A stretch of 64,000 nucleotides of DNA from contig CAWAYH010000004.1 in assembly GCA_963786195.1 (NCBI GenBank), positions 496,001 to 560,000 on the forward strand. The letters are read 5' to 3'. Under the pieces are notes generated by a model that saw only the letters and a list, made by a program, of their open reading frames with translations, made no database searches and had not been told where the DNA came from. Each line of letters starts with the position of its first letter. Position 1 is the first letter of the stretch. The translations under genes were made by a program, and so were the position numbers. Of this stretch, positions 14,801 to 22,609 are shown piece by piece. This DNA is from CAWAYH01 sp963786195. Its GTDB lineage: Bacteria > Acidobacteriota > Vicinamibacteria > Vicinamibacterales > 2-12-FULL-66-21.

Positions 14801-15006
14801 CCAAGGTGCGCAACCCGAATCCCGATCTCGAGGGCGTGAGAACGGACGTGGGAGCCTGGAAGCGCGAGGGAGAGGACCCCGCCCTTCTTGGGAGAAACGC
14901 GAACGAGCGACAGCGAGTGAGCCACGGGAGCGGAGCGGGGCTTGGGGCCCCCGCGAGCGAGCGTGAAAGGGGGTCCGGCGGGGCGAAGCCCCCCGGAATG
15001 TCATGA
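11827..15006 (+). CDS. ActB-like molybdopterin-oxidoreductase-fold / tetra-[FeS] subunit
   Basis: An intact 1059-residue ActB-like protein. The GTG at 11827 overlaps the previous stop. It opens with the same YWRSLAQLEEHPE block as ActB, then a Tat-like RR (39-40) and a hydrophobic stretch ending in AGC (C58). The Mo-oxidoreductase-like domain is followed from about residue 770 by the ferredoxin-type module: CIGCNACMTAC (C778, C781, C784, C788), CMQCEDAPCEQVC, CIGTRYCSNNC and CTYC...CQQAC. Family knowledge says the first domain is non-catalytic in ACIII. The last roughly 40 residues read through a GC-rich hairpin-containing repeat and look like an extension acquired from it. The stop overlaps the actE-like ATG. 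Confidence 0.92.
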   Translation: MSRTYWRSLAQLEEHPESRAFIEREFPEGASELPEGVTRREMMMLLGASLSLAGIAGCRRPVEQIVPFVTAPEDVVPGIPRYYATTMPFGRSAYGLIVESHEGRPTKIEGNPSHPSTLGASSSRVQASVLGLYDPDRSQTVRLKGESKSWNDFVTAWRGLGEAHVADGGAGLAVVSESFSSPTLARLKSELLFRFPRMIWATYDAVSDENRLAGLRAATGRDLDVMLRIDQASVILALDADPLLTDPEMIRHARGFSAGRQAGASGGAMNRLYAVEGVYSLTGAMADHRLRLESRQIAPFLGALAARLAAPEAGAAGLAGAGVQGVDPRWIDGLAKDLLANRGTGLIVAGERQPAAVHAAVCALNTYLGNTGKTVSYYETKDAALPSVSALASLVSAMQAGTIKTLVVLGGNPVFDAPADLDFASAMAKVPQTIALGHAVDETSVKATWHVPRAHYLESWGDARAVGGTLSLIQPLILPLFGGRTAVEVLGLMVAGKDRPGYDIVRDTWKPILGDADFDKKWNRVLHDGLLSGSALPEVTPGLTAEPLAELGRSIGLRDRTGLEVVFLPSPSLHDGRFANNGWLQELPDPLTKLTWDNPALISPKTAETLGVVKEDLIRLDYAGRSLELPVWLLPGMTDGVVALTLGYGRSHAGRIGSGVGFDAFTVRSSKAPGFDSGVSLTKLARTYPLSATQEHGSMEGRPIVRESTLTELRSELASKPAAAEGGHGSETAKPSKEAKAPGPYGVYEEDPHHFSLWKEHTYDQGPQWGMTVDLNACIGCNACMTACQSENNVPVVGKVQVSKGREMHWLRVDRYFSGEPSGNPEIVFQPVPCMQCEDAPCEQVCPVAATVHDAQGLNVMVYNRCIGTRYCSNNCPYKVRHFNFFNFTKDTPDILKLAMNPDVTVRARGVMEKCTYCTQRINRAKIDARLAGRELRDGDVKTACQQACPASAIEFGNLRDQSSRVVKAKADPRNYALLAELNTRPRTTYLSKVRNPNPDLEGVRTDVGAWKREGEDPALLGRNANERQRVSHGSGAGLGAPASERERGSGGAKPPGMS
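14974..14997 (+). other. Intercistronic hairpin immediately before the actE-like gene
   Basis: TCCGG-C-GGGGC, loop GAA, GCCCC-CCGGA: a 10-bp GC stem with one bulged C and a 3-base loop, ending 6 bases before the next ATG (15003). It lies inside the end of the ActB-like reading frame. It could tune translation or mRNA decay between the large FeS subunit and the cytochromes; it is also the kind of GC hairpin that is dispersed in acidobacterial genomes. Confidence 0.5.
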
Positions 15007-15623
15007 CCGCCCGCACACGTCGGGTGCTGGGCGCGCTCGCGCTCGCTTCTCTTGTCGTCCATACCGGTTGCGCGCGCGGGTGCACGTCGAGCCGTGCTCC
15101 CATCCAAATCAACCCCAGCATGGTCGACCAGCCGAAGGTCCGCCCCCAGACGGCCAGCACGTTCTTCTTCGACGGCGCGTCGATGCGCCAGCCCGTTCCG
15201 GGAACGGTCGCGATCGGCGGGCTGAAAGAGGACACGGCCTTCTTCACGGGCAAGGGAGCGGACGGGCAGTTCGTCGCGACAATCCCCGGGACCGTGGACG
15301 CGGCACGCATCGAACGCGGCCGCCAGCGCTATGCGATCTATTGCCAGCCTTGCCACGACGCTCGGGGGGACGGCAAGGGGATCCTGTTCCAGCGAGGCAA
15401 CGTCCCCACCGCCTCTTTCCACCAGGAGAAGATCCTGAAGTACCCGGACGGGCAGATCTTCGACGTCATCACGAACGGGCAGGGGCTGATGGCCGGGTAC
15501 CGCTGGCCGATCCCTCCTGCGGACAGGTGGGCGATCGTCGCCTACGTGCGAGAGCTCGAGCGCAAACGGCCCGCAAGCGCCACGCCCACGGCTGCGCCCG
15601 CGCCCACGCCCGCCGTCAAGTGA
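15003..15623 (+). CDS. ActE-like monoheme cytochrome c lipoprotein
   Basis: A 206-residue protein. The N-terminus is a lipoprotein signal with cleavage before C23 (VVHTGC). The single heme c motif is CQPCH, within RIERGRQRYAIYCQPCHDARGDG, the same context as ActE. The C-terminal TNGQGLMAGYRWPIPPADRW also matches ActE. The tail is Ala/Pro-rich. The ATG at 15003 overlaps the ActB-like stop. Predicted location is the outer face of the membrane, docking the ActA/ActB-like subunits. Confidence 0.9.
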   Translation: MTARTRRVLGALALASLVVHTGCARGCTSSRAPIQINPSMVDQPKVRPQTASTFFFDGASMRQPVPGTVAIGGLKEDTAFFTGKGADGQFVATIPGTVDAARIERGRQRYAIYCQPCHDARGDGKGILFQRGNVPTASFHQEKILKYPDGQIFDVITNGQGLMAGYRWPIPPADRWAIVAYVRELERKRPASATPTAAPAPTPAVK

Positions 15624-15633
15624 AAGAGGCGCC

Positions 15634-15898
15634 GTGATGAACGCCCTGATGAACCGCAAACTGCTGATCCTTCTCGGTCCCGTCCTCGTCTTCGTGATGT
15701 TCGGGGCGACCGTGAAGATGGTCTCGGTCCTGATGAGCCACGAGTACAAAGCGCCCTATCGCGCGGCTCCGGCGACCGTCGACCCCACGCCCCGCGGGGA
15801 AGGAGTGGCGGCCGAGAAGGCAGACGCGGAGAGCAAAGCCAAGGCAAAGCCCTACGTGGAAGTCGAGTACCCGGACGGTCCCGGTCGTTGGGAGCCGC
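15634..15898 (+). CDS. N-terminal membrane-anchor segment, separate small protein or start of the CydA-like protein
   Basis: From ATG 15634 (10 bases after the actE-like stop) the frame encodes one clear membrane helix (LLILLGPVLVFVMFGATV), then a charged, Ala/Lys-rich linker ending at PDGPGRWEP about residue 88. Beyond that the frame continues open but reads as a shadow of the CydA-like gene. A single extra base near 15890 would fuse this segment to the CydA-like protein, giving one protein of about 615 residues. Alternatively translation of the CydA-like protein starts at GTG 15899, which has GGGAG four bases upstream. I cannot decide between the two. Confidence 0.5.
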
Positions 15899-17485
15899 GT
15901 GGCGATCTGGGCGGTCGCTCAGCTCCACCTCCTGTTCGCGGCCTTCGTGCTTGCCGTTCCTCTCTTCGCGTTCATCATCGAGGCGATCGGCTACAAGACC
16001 GGCGATATCCGATACGACCGGCTCGCGCACGAATTCACGAAGCTCCTGTCCGTCTCGTTCTCGCTGACCGCGACCTTCGGCGCGTTCCTGACGTTCATGC
16101 TCATCATCCTGTATCCGAAGTTCACGAACTACCTGATGAGCGTGTTCTCCCCGACATTTCTCCCCTACGTCCTGCTCTTCTTCTTCGAAGCGTTCTTCCT
16201 CTACACCTACTATTACGGCTGGGGGAAGTTCCATCCGCTGGTGCATCTTGGCCTGGGGCTCGGCCTCAACCTCGTGGGCACGGCGATCATGTTCATCGCC
16301 AATGCCTGGCTCACCTTCATGATGTCGCCGCGCGGGGTTTCGGAGGCGGGAGCAGTGATCTCCGTCTGGGACGCGATCTACAACTACACCTGGATGCCGA
16401 TCAACGTACATCGAGTCATCGCCAATATTGCGTTCGGGGGATCGGTCGCCGCCGCCTACGCGGCCTTCAAGTTCCTGATGGCGGAGACCGACGAGGAGCG
16501 GGCCCACTACGACTGGATGGGATACATCGGCAACTTCGTCGCGATTATCGCCTTCCTCCCGCTTCCCTTCGCCGGATACTGGCTCGCGAAGGAAATCTAC
16601 GCGTTCTCGCAGACGCTCGGACTCACGATGATGGGCGGAGCCTTCTCGTGGCTCTTCATCATCCAGGCCGTCCTGATCGGGAACCTGTTCCTTGCCGCCA
16701 ACTACTACCTCTGGCTCGGGATGGGGCGGGTCGAGGGGGTGCAGCCGCTTCAGCGGTTCATCAAGTACCTCCTGATCGCGATTGCGCTCTGCTTCATGGT
16801 CTGGGCGACGCCGCGATCGATCATCGCGACCGTGTCCGAGCTCCGCGCGATGGGAGGATCGGCGCACCCGATTCTGGGCTTCCTCGGTGTCATGTCCGCC
16901 AAGAACACCGCGGTGAACATCCTGATTCTCACGACCTTCATGAGCTTCCTCCTCTACCGCCGGACCGGGAAGATAGCGGCGGTGGCGTGGGCGAAGGCGG
17001 GGCATACGGCGCAGCTCCTCATCTTCGCCGGCGCCGCGATCTTCGTCATCTTCCTGGGTGTCTACGGGTACTTCGTCGAGGCGAGCGTCAGGATCGGCCT
17101 GTCGGTGCCCCAGGTCAGCTCGGTCCTGTTCGCCATGGTGTCGATCACCGCCATCGACGTCTTCCTCTTCCGCGGGGCGAAGAGAACCGGCGAGGTACGC
17201 TGGGGAAAGATTCCGGCGATCTCCCAATACGTCCTGATCTTCATCGCGGTGACGTTCACATGGCTCATGGGGCTCATGGGCTACGTGCGCTCGGGGCTCC
17301 GCCAGCACTGGCATGTCTACGGCGTCATTCGGGACAACTCGGCTGACGCCTTCACGCCCACGCTCGGCTTCGCCACGGAGGTGGTCTCGGCGACAGTGCT
17401 CTTGTTCTTCCTCCTGATCGGCTTCGTGTTCTGGATCACGAGCCTGCACGACCGGCCCGATTTCGAAGGGCGGACCAAGGCCTGA
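15899..17485 (+). CDS. CydA-like membrane protein (cytochrome bd subunit I family, divergent)
   Basis: A 528-residue polytopic protein of the cytochrome bd subunit I family. By unaided alignment to E. coli CydA: H10 (QLHLLFAAF) matches the H19 heme ligand, H171 (PINVHRVIANI) matches the b558 ligand H186, and E97 (FFFEAFFL) matches E107. RQHWHVYG at 468-475 occupies the place of the GRQPW-VYG motif, with Pro replaced by His, and the E445 position appears to be Ser. E99 appears lost and no convincing M393 was found. There is no CydB gene. It takes the place of the NrfD-like ActC/ActF subunits in this operon, so quinol oxidation coupled to the FeS/heme subunits is more likely than oxygen reduction (inference). 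The stop overlaps the next ATG. Confidence 0.82.
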   Translation: MAIWAVAQLHLLFAAFVLAVPLFAFIIEAIGYKTGDIRYDRLAHEFTKLLSVSFSLTATFGAFLTFMLIILYPKFTNYLMSVFSPTFLPYVLLFFFEAFFLYTYYYGWGKFHPLVHLGLGLGLNLVGTAIMFIANAWLTFMMSPRGVSEAGAVISVWDAIYNYTWMPINVHRVIANIAFGGSVAAAYAAFKFLMAETDEERAHYDWMGYIGNFVAIIAFLPLPFAGYWLAKEIYAFSQTLGLTMMGGAFSWLFIIQAVLIGNLFLAANYYLWLGMGRVEGVQPLQRFIKYLLIAIALCFMVWATPRSIIATVSELRAMGGSAHPILGFLGVMSAKNTAVNILILTTFMSFLLYRRTGKIAAVAWAKAGHTAQLLIFAGAAIFVIFLGVYGYFVEASVRIGLSVPQVSSVLFAMVSITAIDVFLFRGAKRTGEVRWGKIPAISQYVLIFIAVTFTWLMGLMGYVRSGLRQHWHVYGVIRDNSADAFTPTLGFATEVVSATVLLFFLLIGFVFWITSLHDRPDFEGRTKA

Positions 17486-18078
17486 TGAGGATCCCGCCTG
17501 TCGTCCGTATCGGCGTTCTCGTCCTCGCGACGACCGGGTTCTATGCCTATGTCGGGCAGATGGTGCCTCAGAAGGAAGTTCAGCCTCCTCAGGAGATCGT
17601 GCTGAGAACCGACCTGACCACGGCGGACATGGTCAAGGTGGGTCGGGAGATCATGGACGGCAAGGGACTCTGCTTCACCTGCCACACGATCGGCAAGACG
17701 GGGGCGCTCCGGTTCCCCGATCTCGAGGGCGTCGATGTGCGCGCGAAGACCCGAATCCCGGGTCTGAGCGATGTGGAGTACTTCGCGCAATCGATGTACG
17801 AACCCGACACCTACATCGTGCAGGGATTCAATCCGGGGATGCCCGTGATCAACAAGCCTCCGATCGGCCTGACCGATCAGGAGATCCTCTGCGTGATCGC
17901 GTACCTCCAGACGCTTGGCGGCACGGCGACGGTCACGCTCCAGACGACTCACCGCTATCACGCCGGCACGGCCGCACCGGGCGGGGCGCCGCCTCCCGCG
18001 GCGGCTCCGGGCCCGGGCGCTGCGCCAGGTGGAGCGAAGCCCCCGGCACCTCCCGCGAAGGGAGGCGAAGCCCAATGA
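17485..18078 (+). CDS. Membrane-anchored monoheme cytochrome c
   Basis: A 197-residue protein with an N-terminal uncleaved helix (IGVLVLATTGFYAYVG) and a single CFTCH motif (about C63) in a class I-type cytochrome fold; M-containing NPGMPVINKPPIGLTDQEI supplies a plausible distal Met. The tail is Pro/Gly/Ala-rich. The ATG at 17485 overlaps the CydA-like stop, and its own 3' end overlaps the next gene, so it is tightly embedded in the operon. Confidence 0.85.
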   Translation: MRIPPVVRIGVLVLATTGFYAYVGQMVPQKEVQPPQEIVLRTDLTTADMVKVGREIMDGKGLCFTCHTIGKTGALRFPDLEGVDVRAKTRIPGLSDVEYFAQSMYEPDTYIVQGFNPGMPVINKPPIGLTDQEILCVIAYLQTLGGTATVTLQTTHRYHAGTAAPGGAPPPAAAPGPGAAPGGAKPPAPPAKGGEAQ

Positions 18079-18890
18079 AGATCCTCGTCGTCCTCGCTGT
18101 GCTCGTCGTGTTTGCGGTCCTGCGCTTCCGGCGGACCAGCCTGCTGCTCTGGGCCGGCGCCTGGTGGGTGGCAATCTACGTCCTCCTGCGATTCGGATTC
18201 ACGGCCCCGATTCCCTCCTCCGTCGTGTCGATCTACATGGGAATCGTTTCGCTCGCGATCCTGGCGTACGTCTCGTCGAGCCAGGAGCGGCGCGATGAGG
18301 TCGCCGGGCCGCTCGTCCGGTTCATGACGGAGAAGCGGTACACGGCGCTCCTCGGCCTGACGGTCATTGCTCTGCCGGCGCTCGCGGCTGCGAACGTCTA
18401 CGTCCAGATGAACGTCCCGCTCCAGCCTCCGCTCTTCTCGCGCACGGTCCATCCGGCGTCGCCGTCGGAGATCACGGTTCACGACAAGAAGATCGACCTG
18501 GACGCCGGACAAAACCCTTTCCGACATCTCGAGACGTCGAATCCGGAGGAATTCCGCAAACACGTCGAGAACGGGCGCCAGGTCTACTATCGAAACTGCG
18601 TCTTCTGCCACGGCGATAACCTGGCCGGCACCGGCATGTTCGCGCACGGGCTGGACCCGATCCCGACCAACTTCGCCGACGCGGGGACCATCCCGATGTT
18701 GCAGGAGACCTTTCTCTTCTGGCGGATTTCCAAGGGGGGCCCTGGGCTTCCCGAAGAAGGCGGGCCGTGGGATACGGCCATGCCGGCCTGGGAGAAGTTC
18801 CTCAAAGAGGAAGAAATCTGGGATGCGATTCTCTTTCTCTACGATTTCACCAACTCGAGGCCTCGCGCCAGGGAGGAGCACGCGAAATGA
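18075..18890 (+). CDS. Multi-helix membrane cytochrome c (monoheme)
   Basis: A 271-residue protein with about four hydrophobic helices in the first 115 residues (LVVLAVLVVFAVL, SLLLWAGAWWVAIYVLL, SVVSIYMGIVSLAILAYV, LLGLTVIALPALAAANVYV), then a periplasmic cytochrome c domain with CVFCH (in RNCVFCHGDNLAGTG). The Met ligand is probably in PWDTAMPAW. It overlaps both neighbours by 4 bases. I do not recognise a named family for the membrane half. Its place after the CydA-like subunit suggests it is a structural part of the same complex. Confidence 0.8.
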   Translation: MKILVVLAVLVVFAVLRFRRTSLLLWAGAWWVAIYVLLRFGFTAPIPSSVVSIYMGIVSLAILAYVSSSQERRDEVAGPLVRFMTEKRYTALLGLTVIALPALAAANVYVQMNVPLQPPLFSRTVHPASPSEITVHDKKIDLDAGQNPFRHLETSNPEEFRKHVENGRQVYYRNCVFCHGDNLAGTGMFAHGLDPIPTNFADAGTIPMLQETFLFWRISKGGPGLPEEGGPWDTAMPAWEKFLKEEEIWDAILFLYDFTNSRPRAREEHAK

Positions 18891-20539
18891 CATCGTGCCG
18901 GGCGCGCAGGTGTCTCGCCCTCGTGATCGCCTGGTTGTGTGCCGCGACGACGGGATCGGTGCGGTTGGCAGCACAGGACGTCGGGACCGATGCACAGCGG
19001 GAGTCGGGGAAGAAGCTCTACGCCAAGTACTGTTCCCAGTGTCACGGTGACAACGGGGACGGCGAAGGCTACGCCACCCCGCACCTGCTGCCCAGGCCCC
19101 GGAATTTCACGAGCGGCAAGTTCAAGGTCCGGTCGACCCCGACGGGAGCGCTCCCGACGCACCAGGACGTCGTCAGCATCATCAAGCGTGGCATGCCGTA
19201 CACCTCGATGCCCGCCTGGCCAACGCTCACCGACCAGGAGCTCTCGGACCTCGCGTACTTCATTACGACGTTCTCTGCGAACTTCTCGAACAAGGAGAAC
19301 GTCCCGCAGCAAGTGCCGCTTCCAGGCGCGCCGGCCACCACGACGCAGTCAATCGAGCTCGGGAAAAAGCTCTACGAAGAGACCGGCTGCATCAAGTGTC
19401 ATGGCACGCTGGGCCGGGGCGACGGGCCTTCGGCTCCAACCCTGGTGGACGATTGGCAGCATCCGATACGCCCGGCGAACCTCGCACAGAGCTGGACGTT
19501 CCGGGGAGGGTCGACCCGCGAGGATATCTTCCGGACGATGACCACGGGGTTCAACGGCACCCCAATGCCGGGATTCCTCGACGCGCTCACCCCCGAACAG
19601 CGATGGGCGATCACGGACTACATCGTCTCTCTCTCGGGGACCGACGGGCCTGGCTATTCGAACCTCGTTATTGCCAAGTACGTCCAGGATCCGATCGACC
19701 TGACCAAGGGAGCCGCGAACTTCGAGTCCGCGCGTCCGGCCAGCTTTCCAGTCGTCGGGCAGATCATGGAGCCCGGACGGTCGTTCCATCCTCCCGCGAC
19801 TGCCGTGTCCGTTCGGGCGATCTACGACAGCGAGTCCATCGCCTTTCTCGTGCGATGGCACGACATGATCGCGGATAAGACGGGCAAGAACGGGCCCACG
19901 CTTCCCGTGCCGCCGGCGGAAGAAGAGTCGGCGCCAGCGGCAGCCGCTGCCGCGCAACCGACTGAAAAGGACCCCTTCGCCGAAGAGCCCGGGGCGACAG
20001 TCGTCCAGCCATCGGAGTTCTCCGACGCGGTCGCGATCCAGGTCCCGTCGGCGGTGCCTACTGGCGCTCGCAAGCCCTACTTCATCTTCGGTGACAACCA
20101 GAATTCGGTGGATCTCTGGTTCTTCGATCTGGGCCGCACCGATCCCCTTCAGTTCACCGGCCGGGGCAGCGCGGACATCACGCCGAACGACACGGGGGAT
20201 ATCACGGGAGTCGCGAGCTACGATCAGGGAGAATGGTCGGTCATCTTCAAGCGGCCGCTTCGCCCATCCGCGGGCGCTCCGTTCACGGCCGGAGAGTTCA
20301 TGCCGATCGGCTTCTCGGTCTGGGACGGGTTTTCGCGCGAGCGAGGCAACCGGCGAGGTCTCACGCTGTGGTACTCGCTCTACGTCGAGCCGCAGGTGGT
20401 CACATCGGCGGTCGGTCCGATGGTGAGGACGGCGCTCTTCATCCTCGCTCTCGAGCTGATTGTGATCGGCGTGGTGCGGTCGAGGAACGGCTCTCGCGCC
20501 CGGGGCAAAGCGCGACAACAGCCCGCGACGAGTGTTTGA
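18887..20539 (+). CDS. Diheme cytochrome c fused to an ethylbenzene-dehydrogenase-type heme b domain
   Basis: A 550-residue protein: signal peptide (to about 30), cytochrome c domain 1 with CSQCH at 49-53, cytochrome c domain 2 with CIKCH at 168-172, an EB_dh-like domain (about 285-505) recognised by FSDAVAIQVP, PYFIFGDNQNSVDLW and PIGFSVWDG, and a C-terminal helix (about 512-530). The EB_dh fold binds heme b in the gamma subunits of type II DMSO-reductase-family enzymes, including the gamma-type subunits associated with nitrite oxidoreductases. Here it is covalently joined to two c hemes and anchored. It overlaps the previous gene by 4 bases and closes the respiratory part of the operon. Confidence 0.85.
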   Translation: MTSCRARRCLALVIAWLCAATTGSVRLAAQDVGTDAQRESGKKLYAKYCSQCHGDNGDGEGYATPHLLPRPRNFTSGKFKVRSTPTGALPTHQDVVSIIKRGMPYTSMPAWPTLTDQELSDLAYFITTFSANFSNKENVPQQVPLPGAPATTTQSIELGKKLYEETGCIKCHGTLGRGDGPSAPTLVDDWQHPIRPANLAQSWTFRGGSTREDIFRTMTTGFNGTPMPGFLDALTPEQRWAITDYIVSLSGTDGPGYSNLVIAKYVQDPIDLTKGAANFESARPASFPVVGQIMEPGRSFHPPATAVSVRAIYDSESIAFLVRWHDMIADKTGKNGPTLPVPPAEEESAPAAAAAAQPTEKDPFAEEPGATVVQPSEFSDAVAIQVPSAVPTGARKPYFIFGDNQNSVDLWFFDLGRTDPLQFTGRGSADITPNDTGDITGVASYDQGEWSVIFKRPLRPSAGAPFTAGEFMPIGFSVWDGFSRERGNRRGLTLWYSLYVEPQVVTSAVGPMVRTALFILALELIVIGVVRSRNGSRARGKARQQPATSV

Positions 20540-20566
20540 AGGCCGTCAAGGAAAAGGGAAACTCCG

Positions 20567-22609
20567 ATGTACAAAAGCATCTACGTTCCTGTCGATAATT
20601 CAGACCATTCCAACCGCGCCATCAGCTGCGCCCTTTCGCTGGGCAACGCGTTCACCGCGAAGCTGGTCGGCTGCCATGTCTACGCGGCGGGCCTGCACGA
20701 CTATCGCTTCCGGCAGATGGAGTACACCCTGCCCGAAGAGTACATCGACGAGGTGGAGCTCGAGCGCCAGCGGAAGATCCACGACAGCCTGATCACGATG
20801 GGCCTCAGGCTCATCTCGGACAGCTATCTCGATGGCATGTCGCGCCGCTGCAAAGAGTCGAGCCTCGAGTTCGAACCCCGGATGATGGACGGGAAGCATC
20901 ACATCGAAATCCTCAAGGACCTCGACGGCTCACAGCATGACCTGGTCGTGATTGGCGCCCTGGGGATCGGGCGCGCACGGGACAGCGTGATTGGTTCGGT
21001 CTGCGAGCGCGTCGCGGACCGCTGCGACCGTGACGTCTGGGTGGTCAAGCACATCCCTGAGCCAGGCGAGGCCGAGCGCGACACGATTCTCGTCGGCATC
21101 GACGGGAGTCCGCAGTCGTTCGGCGCCCTCATGACCGCGATCGACCTGGCCCGCGCGTTCAACAAGAAGGTCGAGACGATCGCCGTTTACGATCCCTATC
21201 TGCATTACTCGGTTTTCAACGGCATCGTCAACGTCCTCACCGAGCAGGCGGCAAAGGTGTTCCGCTTCGAGGAGCAGAATCAACTCCACGAGGAGATCAT
21301 CGACACGGGGCTCGCGCAAATCTATCAGTCGCATCTCGAGGTCGGTGAGCGGATGGCGAGCGAGATCGGCTTCGAGGTCAGGAAGACGCTGCTCGACGGC
21401 AAGCCGTTCCAGAAGATCCTCGACCACGCGCGCAAGACGAATCCCTGGCTGCTCGTGCTGGGGCGGATTGGCGTCCACAGCCCGAAGGGCGAGAGGGCGC
21501 TCGGGAGCAACGTGGAGAACGTTCTCCGCGCCGCGCCCTGCGACGTCCTTCTCTCCACGCGTCTCGAGGTGCCGCGGCTCGATGTTCGAGCCGAGGAGAC
21601 CGTCCGATGGACGCCCGAAGCCGAGGCGCGGATGAAGAACGTGCCCGAGCAGGTCAAGGGGATCGCTCGCACCGGGGTCCTTCGCCTGGCGCTCGAAAAG
21701 GGGCATTCAGTGATCACGAGCGCGGTCATCGACGATGCGATGGATCGGTTCATGCCGAAGAGTGCATCGGCGGCGACCAAGGCGCTGGCCGAGGCGGTCG
21801 CGCTCGAGCGGGCGACGTCCGGCCCCGTGTCCATGTGCCGGGCCTGCGGCGTCACGGCGACCCAAAGCGATCCGGTGCGCTGTACCGTCTGCGGCGCCAC
21901 GGATTTCGAGGTCATTTCCCAGGAGATGATCGAGAAGATCGCGGCGGTCGAGGGAGGGCTCCAGGAGGAGACCACCTACGACGGGCGCAAGCTGCGCTGG
22001 ACGGAGGAGGCCAGGAAAGGCCTCTGGACCATGAAGAACGCGTACCAGCGTCGCCGCGTCAAGGCGCGTGTCGAAAAGAGCGCGCGCATGAAGAGGCTCG
22101 ACATGATCACGCTCGATTTCGCGCGTCAAGTGATCGAGGAGGAAACGGGAGCGCCGCTGCCGATTCAGGCTCCCGCCGCGGCCGGAGCCACCGCGCGCGC
22201 AGGCGAGCCCGCCCCAGCCAAGGAGAACGGCAACGGCAATGGCGCCAGCGGTGACACTAGGTTGATTGCGCGTGATGACAGGAAGAACCCGCTGATTTCG
22301 CCCTTCGACTGGACGGCCGACGCCACGCAGAGGATCTTCCGCGTCCCGGTCGGTTTCATGCGAAACAAGACGCAGGAGCGGATCGAGGAGCTCGCGCGCG
22401 AGCGCGCCGTTTCGACGATCGACCTTGCGCTCGTCGAGGAGGGGATCGAACTCGGCAAGCAGATGATGGCCGAGATGATCGCCAACTACCCGTCACCGGC
22501 CAAGAGTCCTGATCCCGCGACTGCGGCGCCCATATCGACGCGGCCGGCCCAGGAAGTCCCCGGCGCGGCAGGGAGTGGCTACCTCAACGAGGTGCGGCGC
22601 GTCGATTGA
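20567..22609 (+). CDS. Tandem UspA protein with a zinc ribbon and three PCP_red-like domains
   Basis: A 680-residue cytoplasmic protein. Two universal-stress domains occupy 1-163 and 172-332; the first has a clear ATP-binding pattern (GALG-9x-GS at about 129-143). Then come a PCP_red-like domain (348-396, RWTPEAEARMKNVPEQVKG), a zinc ribbon (C424, C427, C439, C442), a second PCP_red-like domain (477-525) and, after an Ala/Gly linker, a third (581-630). PCP_red is known from the C-terminus of the light-independent protochlorophyllide reductase subunit B. The gene starts 27 bases after the cytochrome gene with AAAAGGGA upstream. Two genes at 58.7 and 59.2 kb carry the same C-terminal domain, pointing to a shared process. 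Confidence 0.85.
   Translation: MYKSIYVPVDNSDHSNRAISCALSLGNAFTAKLVGCHVYAAGLHDYRFRQMEYTLPEEYIDEVELERQRKIHDSLITMGLRLISDSYLDGMSRRCKESSLEFEPRMMDGKHHIEILKDLDGSQHDLVVIGALGIGRARDSVIGSVCERVADRCDRDVWVVKHIPEPGEAERDTILVGIDGSPQSFGALMTAIDLARAFNKKVETIAVYDPYLHYSVFNGIVNVLTEQAAKVFRFEEQNQLHEEIIDTGLAQIYQSHLEVGERMASEIGFEVRKTLLDGKPFQKILDHARKTNPWLLVLGRIGVHSPKGERALGSNVENVLRAAPCDVLLSTRLEVPRLDVRAEETVRWTPEAEARMKNVPEQVKGIARTGVLRLALEKGHSVITSAVIDDAMDRFMPKSASAATKALAEAVALERATSGPVSMCRACGVTATQSDPVRCTVCGATDFEVISQEMIEKIAAVEGGLQEETTYDGRKLRWTEEARKGLWTMKNAYQRRRVKARVEKSARMKRLDMITLDFARQVIEEETGAPLPIQAPAAAGATARAGEPAPAKENGNGNGASGDTRLIARDDRKNPLISPFDWTADATQRIFRVPVGFMRNKTQERIEELARERAVSTIDLALVEEGIELGKQMMAEMIANYPSPAKSPDPATAAPISTRPAQEVPGAAGSGYLNEVRRVD

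Noticed and set aside
11827..15006. ActB-like proteins as catalytic molybdenum enzymes (formate or nitrate type)
   Set aside because: The overall order ActA-ActB-ActE and the fused FeS layout are those of ACIII, where the molybdopterin-oxidoreductase-like domain carries no cofactor; no Mo-ligand Cys/Sec context was recognised.
15899..17485. Conventional cytochrome bd oxidase
   Set aside because: No cydB follows, the GRQPW motif is altered and the gene is embedded among ACIII-like subunits and cytochromes c.
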